A stretch of 53,534 nt of DNA from Psychrobacter sp. UBA5136. Lineage in GTDB: Bacteria; Pseudomonadota; Gammaproteobacteria; Pseudomonadales; Moraxellaceae. The notes beneath the pieces were generated by a model. The model saw only the letters and a program-made list of their open reading frames with translations, did not search any database and had not been told where the DNA came from. Made by a program: the position numbers and the translations under genes. This document shows positions 16,958 through 24,646 of this stretch, piece after piece; within the stretch, counting starts at the first letter, position 1; each line of letters opens with the position of its first letter. The stretch spans positions 1-53,534 of the forward strand of contig NZ_DHYG01000016.1 in the NCBI RefSeq assembly GCF_002414005.1, read 5' to 3'.

Positions 16958-18169
16958 TCATTTTGACTCCTCCTTTATCATCGCTCTAAATCTATCGGAA
17001 AAGTCAGGTAAAACGGAACGCACTGTAATCCACGGAGAGAGGGATGCAACACCCATTGGATCCTCACAAAACTCAGCTGCAGCTTCTTTGATAGCCTCTT
17101 CAAAAGCTTCGACTGCCCTTATCTCATCTTGGCGGTTATACTCAAGGGCATTTATCTTACTGAGTGCATTGTACTTTGAAATCTCAATACGCGACTGCTG
17201 GTAGTATGAAGCAAGGAGTGTTTTAAAAGAGGCTTCTGAAAAAACCACTCCCTCTTGAGCTAAAATTCTAAAAAGAGTTTTAGCTATATCGTTTGCCATC
17301 TTGTAAATGCCACCACCTTCACTTTTTGAGCCTAATTCTTGATGTTTATGCTCATAACTCTCCGTGATTTCTGTTTGACAGATACGACAGCTTGAGGTGT
17401 TTTTATAAACTTCTGAGAGTGTTGAAACCTCGAGCCCCCAAGTAGGAGAAATCCCAATACCACGACCAAGAGAGCGGATAAATGCGAACTCTCCAGAGAG
17501 GGCATAACGAAAATTCTGCATATACTCCAAGTAGTGGTTTGAGCCAAAAGTAATCTTGAGTGCTTTTATGAGTGGTGTATAAAAAAGACGGGTCACACGA
17601 CCGTGGAGCTTGTTTGTAACGCGAGAGTAATAGCCTTTATTAAACTCAAAATCAAGTCCTGGGTGTACTATGGGGTAAAAAAGCCGTGCAACAATCGCTC
17701 GTGAGTAGTTTACTATGTCACAATCATGCAAAGCAAAAGCATAGTTATCTTGATCTGTGAGACCATAACCTATCATCGTCCAGACATTACGACCTTTTCC
17801 TGGAGTGTCTAAACCAGGAAAACCCTCATCTGTAAGCTCTTTATATATCTTTTTTATATTTGGACCATCATTCCAAAGCACATCAACATTACACTCCAAA
17901 ATGCTCATACGTTTCTTTACTTCTAAATACTGCTCTTTAGTTGCACAGTCGAGTCCAAGTATAACTTTATAGAGATACTTCACGTTTTTGAGCTCATCAA
18001 TAATAGTCTGCATCGCTGGCGTTTCAAACTCTGAGTAGAGAGCGGGAAGCAAAAGCACCATATTTCTGCGTTTTGAAAAGTGCAACAATTCTTCTTCTAT
18101 GCTTTCTAAGGAGCGATTTCCCACATTTTGTAGTGTTGTTATAACACCGTTTTGAAAAAAATCTGACAT
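16958..18169 (-). CDS. gpgS: Glucosyl-3-phosphoglycerate synthase
   Basis: GT-A glycosyltransferase (GT81-like) that joins glucose from an NDP-sugar to 3-phosphoglycerate, the first step to the compatible solute glucosylglycerate. 403 residues. Visible: LLLPALYSEFETPAM near 39, the family segment from DTPGKGRNVWTMIGYGL near 121, and the metal-binding Asp-x-Asp (HDCDIVNYSR) with Asp149 and Asp151. AAGGAGAATAAG precedes the ATG. Base use differs from the surrounding genes: Ile is often ATA (for example in NIKKIYK) and AGA/GGA codons are frequent. A mannosyl-3-phosphoglycerate synthase would be the alternative, but the sequence resembles the Persephonella/Methanococcoides GpgS type. It lies inside an IS-bordered island. 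Confidence 0.82.
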   Translation of the reverse strand: MSDFFQNGVITTLQNVGNRSLESIEEELLHFSKRRNMVLLLPALYSEFETPAMQTIIDELKNVKYLYKVILGLDCATKEQYLEVKKRMSILECNVDVLWNDGPNIKKIYKELTDEGFPGLDTPGKGRNVWTMIGYGLTDQDNYAFALHDCDIVNYSRAIVARLFYPIVHPGLDFEFNKGYYSRVTNKLHGRVTRLFYTPLIKALKITFGSNHYLEYMQNFRYALSGEFAFIRSLGRGIGISPTWGLEVSTLSEVYKNTSSCRICQTEITESYEHKHQELGSKSEGGGIYKMANDIAKTLFRILAQEGVVFSEASFKTLLASYYQQSRIEISKYNALSKINALEYNRQDEIRAVEAFEEAIKEAAAEFCEDPMGVASLSPWITVRSVLPDFSDRFRAMIKEESK

Positions 18170-18242
18170 CTTATTCTCCTTTTTGATGTTATCTCATATA
18201 ACTAGACTGCCATGACTTTTCAAAAACTCGCAGTGACAGCAA

Positions 18243-18276
18243 GTGTCATTGCGAGCGAAGCGCGGCACTCTAACCG
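18243..18276. repeat. Interspersed-repeat-like sequence between gpgP and gpgS
   Basis: GTCATTGCGAGCGAAGCG followed by CGGCACTCT, in the 298-bp gap 18170-18467. The motif 'GTCATTGCGAGCGAAGCG..GCAATCT' is one I remember as an intergenic repeat in many unrelated bacterial phyla but not as a Psychrobacter feature. Nothing else is recognisable in this gap; it may also carry the gpgS promoter. Confidence 0.5.
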
Positions 18277-18467
18277 TCACAGTTACCTTTTATTATTATC
18301 GCTACATCTATCATATTTGTGCTACTACAGTCTTATGTTTAGAAGGGTTACCATATTTCTTGCTACCTATACTTAAAATATTTTCTTTAAGCTAGCAATA
18401 TTTTTAGATGAATTTTTTTAGCAAAGACGCCTCAAATGCATCGGCAAATATCTTTCTTGCAGGCGCT

Positions 18468-19271
18468 TTAGAGTCCATCAAATATCTCCAGTATAGAGCT
18501 ATTCCAACCTTTTGGTCCTGGGTAGTCTGCTCTTTTTATATCTGCGTTTCCTATGGCACTAAAAGAGCCATCATAGAGGGGAACTAACACACCAATATCT
18601 GCTTTTTTTATCATAGTAAAGTCATTTGCACTATCACCAAGGGCTATCTTGGTACACTTTTGGTTGTAATACTCTTCATACATGTGAGCAAGTGTAAGCA
18701 TGGCGTTTGCTTTGTCTTGTAGGAGTGAGACAAGGTGAAAAAATCTTCCCCCTTTTACTATATCAAAGCCCTCTTCATTTGACTCTTTTCTAAGAGTCTC
18801 AAGCTCTCTTTCGTCTTGCATCAAAAAAGGCTCACTAAAGTCGCGTTTCATGGCATTTAGGCTCTCTTCTCTTGGCAAACCTGTATGCTGCATTACTTCA
18901 TCAACACTCATATCTCCAAAACCTTTTATAGAGTAGCTCCGTTTCATGTGTGTGAAAAAAAGTCTTAGTTCTGTGTAGGAGTAAGCCTTAGAGAATTTTA
19001 TCCACTCCTCTTTAACCGCCATCTCTTTTGCAAGTACACACTCTGAGGGCACAAATATCCCAGCACCATTCTCAACAATAAAAGGCTGCCGAATGCCTAA
19101 CTCTTTTTGAAGCACCACTACTTCACTAAAGGTTTTGCTCGTAGCGATAATGAGAGGAATTGAGCGATATTTTAAAAGTGCTAAGGCTTCTTTTGCAGGA
19201 GCGAAACTATAATCCTGGTGATTGAGTAGTGTTCCATCTAAATCGGTAAATACAAGATATTTCTTCTTCAT
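18468..19271 (-). CDS. gpgP: Glucosyl-3-phosphoglycerate phosphatase (HAD, MpgP family)
   Basis: Removes the phosphate from glucosyl-3-phosphoglycerate (or mannosyl analogue) to give the free solute. HAD motif I is VFTDLDGTLLNH with the nucleophile Asp near residue 10; motif II is IIATSKTF near 46; motif IV is ALGDSANDFTMIKKAD near 220. A Cof/IIB-type cap lies between. 267 residues from ATG 19271; a TTG five codons upstream is also possible and no strong ribosome site is visible for either. It precedes gpgS by about 300 bp on the same strand and shares its ATA-rich codon use. Family members act on mannosyl- and glucosyl-phosphoglycerate, so the sugar is inferred from the partner gene. Confidence 0.8.
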   Translation of the reverse strand: MKKKYLVFTDLDGTLLNHQDYSFAPAKEALALLKYRSIPLIIATSKTFSEVVVLQKELGIRQPFIVENGAGIFVPSECVLAKEMAVKEEWIKFSKAYSYTELRLFFTHMKRSYSIKGFGDMSVDEVMQHTGLPREESLNAMKRDFSEPFLMQDERELETLRKESNEEGFDIVKGGRFFHLVSLLQDKANAMLTLAHMYEEYYNQKCTKIALGDSANDFTMIKKADIGVLVPLYDGSFSAIGNADIKRADYPGPKGWNSSILEIFDGL

Positions 19272-19457
19272 AGCAGTAAGATACAACGCAATTATTTGTC
19301 ATGGTCGACTTATTTCAGACCACTTCTTAAAGGTTTTTATTGAAATAAACGCAGTCGAAAATGCCATGGGATCTCTTATGATATCCAGCACTTTAGAACA
19401 ACCCTTTGAGCAATTACTTTATGGACTAACAACTTGGGTTTATTACAACTTAGATTA

Positions 19458-19951
19458 GGGGCTGTATAGAATTCAAATCAGCGGCAACCAAATAAAAACA
19501 CAAGCTAGTATGATCGCAGCCCCGTAACTGTCTTTAAGCTTATCATAACGAGTGGCTGCACCTGTACTGTGCTGATGGGCTTTGACCACACTGCCATCTA
19601 TAAATAACCATTCGCTATCATAGTCTACTGTTACGATTGCCATAAGTTTTTGCCACTTACCCGTTTTACGCCAATAGCGGTTTGGTGATGACGCTAGACC
19701 AATTGCCAAAACAGGGCGGTAAGTCACGCCATGGACAGCCCACTCGTATGCGATATAACATCGCTTCAACGGTGCGTCTTAGATTGGGCTTGTTATATAT
19801 GTTGATTTGTCGCAATATATTAGACAGCTTGTGCCAGTACTCATCAGCGAGCTTGGTGCGAGCCATAAGTGACGCCTTTTTTCTTTGTTGTGGTAAACAA
19901 GAGGGTAAGGCGTTGCTTATTTTTTTCAATTAGTGAATTCTATACAGTCCC
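19458..19951 (-). mobile_element. Internally deleted IS5-family (IS427-like) element
   Basis: Inverted terminal repeats GGGGCTGTATAGAATTCA (19458) and GGGACTGTATAGAATTCA (complement, ending 19951) differ at one base. A TA dinucleotide flanks both sides, as expected for the 2-bp target duplication of this group. At about 494 bp it is far shorter than a full element (about 0.8-0.9 kb). It forms the right border of the gpg island and lies in the same orientation as the remnant at 16668. Confidence 0.88.
19473..19866 (-). pseudogene. IS5-family transposase, frameshifted and internally deleted
   Basis: The N-terminus begins MARTKLADEYWHKL at 19866 and runs through RRTVEAMLYRIRVGCPWRDLPP, then shifts frame near 19690. 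It continues as KTGKWQKLMAIVTVDYDSEW and DGSVVKAHQHSTGA, and jumps straight to the transposase C-terminus ATRYDKLKDSYGAAI. The middle of the protein, with most of the DDE catalytic core, is missing. Non-functional. Confidence 0.87.
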
Positions 19952-20188
19952 TAGTATTAAACAACTGCTATCAAATAGTTTATTGCAAATAATTTATCGT
20001 AAACAAATGGCATTGGCTGATTGACGGCAGTATGAAATCAAATTTTAAAAGCTAAAATTTATAAATTAAGCGCTATAAACTAAACGTTAAAGTAGCCCAT
20101 ACCTTGATATTTGCCCGTACTACAGCCATCATAAGAATTAACCACAGTGAATTTGACTGCGTAAATGATTCACCCTTAGGAGAATGTC

Positions 20189-20425
20189 ATGACAGAAGCG
20201 CACGCACCGATTGAAAAACGCAAAATCGTTAATCGATTCTTAACCCTACTGACCGAACAGCAACCACAAATGTATTATGCCACGACAGCAGAGGTCGCGC
20301 GCAGTATTCATACCATGCTCAAAGAGCACACTAATCGCCTGACGGTAGAGGAGCAAGCCCTGACCAGACGGATGACTATTGAAGAGATCGAAGCATTACT
20401 CGGCTTTCATTCTAAACATCATTAA
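20189..20425 (+). CDS. Small hypothetical protein, 78 residues
   Basis: A good TTAGGAGAATGTC site precedes the ATG and a terminator follows, so I take it as real. The protein is hydrophilic and predicted mostly helical, without signal peptide or membrane segment: it starts MTEAHAPIEKRKIVNRFL and contains ARSIHTMLKEHTNRLTVEEQ and RRMTIEEIEALLGFHSKHH. No known motif. It stands alone between the gpg island and the aldehyde dehydrogenase. No function proposed. Confidence 0.7.
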   Translation: MTEAHAPIEKRKIVNRFLTLLTEQQPQMYYATTAEVARSIHTMLKEHTNRLTVEEQALTRRMTIEEIEALLGFHSKHH

Positions 20426-20466
20426 AACCATAAACCTTTAGAATAATGGCACGACGATAAAAGAGA

Positions 20467-20500
20467 AAAAGACCACCAGCAAGGCGGTCTTTTTTTATGT
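20467..20500. terminator. Terminator after the 78-residue gene
   Basis: Stem AAAAAGACC.CC / GG.GGTCTTTTTTT with a 5-nt loop and one mismatch. T-runs on both strands, so it may also serve the convergent aldehyde dehydrogenase gene. The sequence TTTTTATGTCACAA occurs twice just after it (20493-20520). Confidence 0.75.
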
Positions 20501-20559
20501 CACAAATTTTTATGTCACAACGTTGATTTTATCTACAATGAATTGATTAAACGCCCTGA

Positions 20560-22050
20560 TTAGAATGGATACTCACGTGGTTCATGCTGCACTGAAATCC
20601 AATGAACGGTAGTAAATTCTTCTAATACCCACTCGCCGTTAAAGCGGCCAATACCAGAGTTTTTCTCACCACCAAATGGCGCATTACTTTCATCGTTGAT
20701 CGTGATATCGTTGACATGGGTCATGCCTGCTTTGATACCGCGCGCAAAGCGTAGCCCTTTTTCCATACTTTGGGTAAAGACCGCACTCGATAGACCGTAC
20801 ATAGTAGCGTTGGCAATTGTCAGCGCGTCGTCCTCATCTTTGGCACGAATGATACCAACCACCGGACCAAACACTTCATTGCACGACAGATCCATCTCAC
20901 GCGTCACTTCGGTAAAGACATGCGGCGGTACCACTTGGCCTTTAATCTCGCCACTTAATATCATCTTAGCACCTTCTTCTTGCGCTTTAGCGATTTTTTC
21001 TTTTAGTGACTCGAGTTGTTTTTTATTAATAATTGGCCCAACTGCGGTGTCTTCTTTGCTAGGATCGCCGACGTTTAAGGTTTTTACGTGGGCTACAAAA
21101 CGCTCAACGAAATCATCGTAAATCTCATCTTCAACAATAATGCGATTGATTGCAATACAGATTTGACCTTGATGGAGAAATTTACCAAATACCGCAGCCT
21201 TTACCGCTTGCTCAATATCGGCATCTTTTAGCACCACAAAGGGGCTGTTACCACCAAGCTCGAGCGCGACTTGTTTGATATAGTCGCCGCCATTGGCAAG
21301 CTCGCCGATATGTTTCCCAACCGCCGTTGAACCAGTAAATGACACTAAGCTTGGGATATCATGTGTGACAATCGCATCGCCTATCTCGCTACCCGCACCA
21401 ACGACCACGCTGAGCAAGCCTTTTGGCAGACCGGCTTCTTCAAATATTTTTGCCAATAGCAGACCACCGGTAATCGGCGTATCGCTGGCAGGCTTAAGCA
21501 CCACGGCATTACCCAAGGCTAACGCGGGCGCAATAGAACGCTGGGTTAAATGCAGAGGGAAATTCCACGGGCTAATCACCGCAATCACGCCCATCGGTTC
21601 ACGATAAATGAAGTTTTCTTTACCAGGGGTATTAGAAGGGCGTATCTCGCCATGCACGCGGTTGGGAAAAGTAGCCGCTTCTAGCGTAATCGCACGCGCA
21701 CTACCGAACTCGACCATCGCTTTGATACGCGTACTGCCCGATTCCTTTACCAACCAATCGACGATTTCTTCTTGGCGCTCATCAAAGATGTTAACGACTT
21801 TATATAATACCGCGGCACGCTGCGCTGGGGTTTGTTTCGCCCACTCTACTTGTGCTTTAGTCGCCGCTTGATAAGCTTCATCAAGCTGTTTTTTAGTTGC
21901 TTGCTGGATTTCTACCAAAGTTTCGCCGCTAAAGGGATTGGTATCGGTATTGACGCTATCGTCTTGACCTTTTTGCCACGTACCTGCGATATATTGCAAA
22001 TCAAAATCGCTATAAGCGCTCTGCTGAGTGTTGTTAATATCGGTTGACAT
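20560..22050 (-). CDS. NAD(P)-dependent aldehyde dehydrogenase
   Basis: Oxidises an aldehyde to its acid. 496 residues. Active-site features: SPWNFPL with Asn163, the cofactor lysine in LKPASDTP (Lys186), FTGSTAVGKHIG near 239, the general base Glu264 in LELGGNSP and the nucleophile Cys298 in GQICIAINR. It resembles the benzaldehyde/aryl-aldehyde type (XylC/YfmT group) more than betaine or succinate-semialdehyde enzymes. AAGGATT precedes the ATG. It diverges from the NemR-like regulator; the palindrome at 22228 lies between them, so it is probably part of the same response. Confidence 0.87.
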   Translation of the reverse strand: MSTDINNTQQSAYSDFDLQYIAGTWQKGQDDSVNTDTNPFSGETLVEIQQATKKQLDEAYQAATKAQVEWAKQTPAQRAAVLYKVVNIFDERQEEIVDWLVKESGSTRIKAMVEFGSARAITLEAATFPNRVHGEIRPSNTPGKENFIYREPMGVIAVISPWNFPLHLTQRSIAPALALGNAVVLKPASDTPITGGLLLAKIFEEAGLPKGLLSVVVGAGSEIGDAIVTHDIPSLVSFTGSTAVGKHIGELANGGDYIKQVALELGGNSPFVVLKDADIEQAVKAAVFGKFLHQGQICIAINRIIVEDEIYDDFVERFVAHVKTLNVGDPSKEDTAVGPIINKKQLESLKEKIAKAQEEGAKMILSGEIKGQVVPPHVFTEVTREMDLSCNEVFGPVVGIIRAKDEDDALTIANATMYGLSSAVFTQSMEKGLRFARGIKAGMTHVNDITINDESNAPFGGEKNSGIGRFNGEWVLEEFTTVHWISVQHEPREYPF

Positions 22051-22227
22051 AATAATCCTTATTTATTTTATGGTTTTTTTAACTGCTATTTAATCAAAAA
22101 CCTTTCTTTAATTAAAATATGAGGTTCATATAATAAGTCTACGGTTTGTCTATTGTGCAATAAACATTTGCTATTAAACGTTTGTAAAAGGTTACTTAAC
22201 AAAGGTAAATTGATAATGGCAACTTGC

Positions 22228-22242
22228 TAGACGACTGGTCTA
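22228..22242. promoter_or_regulatory. Predicted operator O1 of the NemR-like regulator
   Basis: TAGACGACTGGTCTA: inverted arms TAGAC/GTCTA. It lies in the 385-bp divergent region 22051-22435 between the aldehyde dehydrogenase and the tetR-type gene. One base differs from the second copy at 23121. E. coli NemR binds a similar TAGACC..GGTCTA palindrome. The rest of this gap shows no gene. Confidence 0.78.
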
Positions 22243-22435
22243 ATGCTACCATAGACGCTATAAAAACAAGCATCATTTATGGCTAAGTATTGTTGAAGAA
22301 ACGTAACCCGAACCTAGCACTTAGAAAGTCTTGCACTTAGCAATTATTATAAAAATACGATCAAAACGACTTTCAATCCAAATGATTTATGTTTTATTAA
22401 ATCACAAATAAAGCTCTAAGGAGAACATCCTCTTC

Positions 22436-23038
22436 ATGTCTGATATTACCACCCCTGCTGCGTCCGATACCAAAGCGCATCTGTTAGCAATAGGTTACCA
22501 GCTTATTGCGCTAAAAGGCTTTACCGCTGTCGGCATCAAGCAAATACTTGATACCGCTGGTGTACCTAAAGGCTCTTTTTATCATTACTTTGCCTCAAAA
22601 GAAGCCTTTGGTGAAGCCATCATCGAGCATTATTTTGGCAACTATAAAAAGCGCTTAGAGTCAATTGAGGCTGAAGATATTAGTGCGCAACAAAAGATTT
22701 ATAACTATTTTCAAAACTGGTACGACACCCAGCAAAACGGCTGCGACCATGAAAAATGCTTGGTGGTAAAACTTAGCGCCGAAGTGGCTGATATGTCAGA
22801 GCCGATGCGTAAAGCCCTGCACGCTGGCTATCAGCAAACCATCAATTGGATTGCCGAGCAAATAAAAGCGGGTTGGACAGATGGTTCTATACCCCACCCC
22901 GACAATATCGCCGCCGAGAGTATGGCCAAGCGTTGGTACTTTGCTTGGCTTGGTGCCAGCTTAATTGCCAAAATCAGTCAAACCAATACTCCACTGGCGG
23001 AGGTTTGGCAGATGACTACCTCGCAGCTTGGTCGTTAG
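22436..23038 (+). CDS. TetR-family electrophile-sensing repressor (NemR-like)
   Basis: 200 residues. Helix-turn-helix: FTAVGIKQILDTAGVPKGSFYHYFASKEAFGEAII at 29-63, a typical TetR head. The ligand/redox domain matches my memory of E. coli NemR around CLVVKLSAEVADMSE. Cys108 aligns with the redox-active Cys106 of NemR, and Lys179 in LIAKISQT aligns with its Lys175, the pair reported to sense hypochlorite and electrophiles. A second cysteine, Cys103, is near. A ribosome site AAGGAG lies 12 nt before the ATG. Operators in front of it and in front of the next gene suggest autoregulation and control of the downstream detoxification genes. Confidence 0.85.
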   Translation: MSDITTPAASDTKAHLLAIGYQLIALKGFTAVGIKQILDTAGVPKGSFYHYFASKEAFGEAIIEHYFGNYKKRLESIEAEDISAQQKIYNYFQNWYDTQQNGCDHEKCLVVKLSAEVADMSEPMRKALHAGYQQTINWIAEQIKAGWTDGSIPHPDNIAAESMAKRWYFAWLGASLIAKISQTNTPLAEVWQMTTSQLGR

Positions 23039-23120
23039 CTTAGCTTCGTATTCAAACTCCTAATTAATAAACAACCCTTTTCAATTATAAGAGAGTTTTG
23101 TAAAATCACTTAAAAATTAC

Positions 23121-23135
23121 TAGACGACCGGTCTA
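23121..23135. promoter_or_regulatory. Predicted operator O2 of the NemR-like regulator
   Basis: TAGACGACCGGTCTA, the same palindrome as O1 with one base changed. It lies in the 235-bp gap between the regulator and the alcohol dehydrogenase, 138 bp before the latter's start codon. Confidence 0.8.
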
Positions 23136-23273
23136 ATTACTGTACAATGCGCACAGATAGTAATAAACGCTATAACCATATTTAATATAAAAACGCTCGA
23201 TACTCATTAAAATTTGTATTGGTTAAAACCATCTTAAAACTTCTCATTAGCAACTAGGCAAATTAGGAAAACT

Positions 23274-24503
23274 ATGAATAATTTTCAATATTACAATCCC
23301 GTTCGTATCGTCTTTGGCGAAGGTCAAATCAAAAAATTATCAGAGCTCGTACCAACGGATGCCCGCGTATTAATTACTTACGGTGGCGGTTCAGCGCAGC
23401 GTACCGGCACCTTAGATGAAGTCAAAGAGGCGTTATCCGCCAATGGCAATCGGGAAATATTTGAATTTGGCGGTATCGAAGCCAATCCAGAATTTACCAC
23501 TTTGCTAAAAGCCGCTGACATGGTCAATGAACATAACATTGATTTCTTATTGGCGGTTGGTGGCGGTTCCGTCATTGATGGCAGTAAGTTTGTCGCCCTT
23601 GTTTCTTCATTAACCGAAGATGGCAGCACGGATGGCACGGTCTCGCGTGAAAAAGCGTGGGATGCGCTGACCAGTTATTGTAAAAATATCGATTCAGCCA
23701 TTAACTTGGGCGCGGTACTGACCATACCGGCGACAGGTTCTGAGATGAACTCTGGCGGCGTGATTAACCATAGCGAACGCCAAGCAAAACTACCGTTTGG
23801 TAATCCTCTTACCTTCCCTAAATTTTCGATTTTAGACCCGACTAAAACCTTAACCTTGCCTGAGCGCCAAGTGATGAACGGCGTTGCCGATGCCTTTGTT
23901 CACGTCATGGAGCAGTACCTTACCTATCCTATTAATGCCAAAGTGCAAGATGCATTCTCGGAGAGTTTGTTAAAAATCCTTATCGAGGAAGGCAAAGCGG
24001 TTAAAGCTGACCCAGAGAATTTAGAAACGCGTAAAAACATCATGTGGACGGCAACCATGGCGTTGAATGGTCTGATTGGTACTGGTGTACCACAAGATTG
24101 GACGACGCATATGATTGGTCATGAATTGACTTCACTGCACGCCATTGACCATGCTCGTACGCTCACCATTTTATTGCCGTCAGTCATACGTGAGCTTAAA
24201 GACAGCAAAAAAGACAAACTGCTACAATATGCGCGTAACGTTTGGGGTATTAACAATAACGATAGCGGTACAGATTTAGACGACGATACCATCATCGAAA
24301 CTGCTATTGTGCATACTGAGAACTTCTTTCGCGAGCTTGGATTGCCAGTGAGCTTAGAAGATGCTGAGTTAGATAAGTCGGCGATCGATCCTATCATCAA
24401 GCAACTTGAAGCACACAAGATGGTGAAATTGGGCGAACATGGTAAAAATGATTTAGCCGTCTCACGTCGCATCTTAGAGCGCGCTTTGACGAGTAAAGCC
24501 TAA
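23274..24503 (+). CDS. Iron-containing alcohol dehydrogenase (YqhD-like aldehyde reductase)
   Basis: Reduces aldehydes to alcohols with NADPH; YqhD clears toxic short-chain and peroxide-derived aldehydes. 409 residues. The NADPH-binding GGGS at 37-40 and GGGSVIDGSK at 97-106 agree with the YqhD type. Metal ligands are Asp206 and His210 in GVADAFVHVMEQ and two further histidines in HMIGHELTSLHAIDHARTL near 279-293. AGGAAAACT precedes the ATG. First structural gene after the regulator, behind operator O2; probably transcribed with the three following genes. Confidence 0.9.
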   Translation: MNNFQYYNPVRIVFGEGQIKKLSELVPTDARVLITYGGGSAQRTGTLDEVKEALSANGNREIFEFGGIEANPEFTTLLKAADMVNEHNIDFLLAVGGGSVIDGSKFVALVSSLTEDGSTDGTVSREKAWDALTSYCKNIDSAINLGAVLTIPATGSEMNSGGVINHSERQAKLPFGNPLTFPKFSILDPTKTLTLPERQVMNGVADAFVHVMEQYLTYPINAKVQDAFSESLLKILIEEGKAVKADPENLETRKNIMWTATMALNGLIGTGVPQDWTTHMIGHELTSLHAIDHARTLTILLPSVIRELKDSKKDKLLQYARNVWGINNNDSGTDLDDDTIIETAIVHTENFFRELGLPVSLEDAELDKSAIDPIIKQLEAHKMVKLGEHGKNDLAVSRRILERALTSKA

Positions 24504-24549
24504 TTATTTAAAGTCTAATCATCGTAACTTTCTATGTCCACAACAATCG

Positions 24550-24575
24550 GTAGCCATCCACACTGGTATGGCTAC
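24550..24575 (+). other. Intercistronic hairpin
   Basis: Exact 8-bp arms GTAGCCAT / ATGGCTAC with a 10-nt loop in the 143-bp gap between the alcohol dehydrogenase and the CurA-like gene. There is no T-run, so it is more likely an mRNA-stability or partial-termination structure than a full terminator. Confidence 0.5.
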
Positions 24576-24646
24576 TGACTTTAAGAACTTTAAAACGTTA
24601 AAAAAACCAATAATGACGACCAATAACTAAAATAGGGAGCTTTAAC

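Noticed and set aside
16958..19271. Composite transposon that is still mobile
   Set aside because: Both bordering IS copies are broken (one is only an end, the other lacks the catalytic core), so self-driven movement is unlikely.
19222..19458. 78-residue plus-strand frame over the gpgP start
   Set aside because: Antisense to gpgP and running into the IS end; composition is not gene-like.
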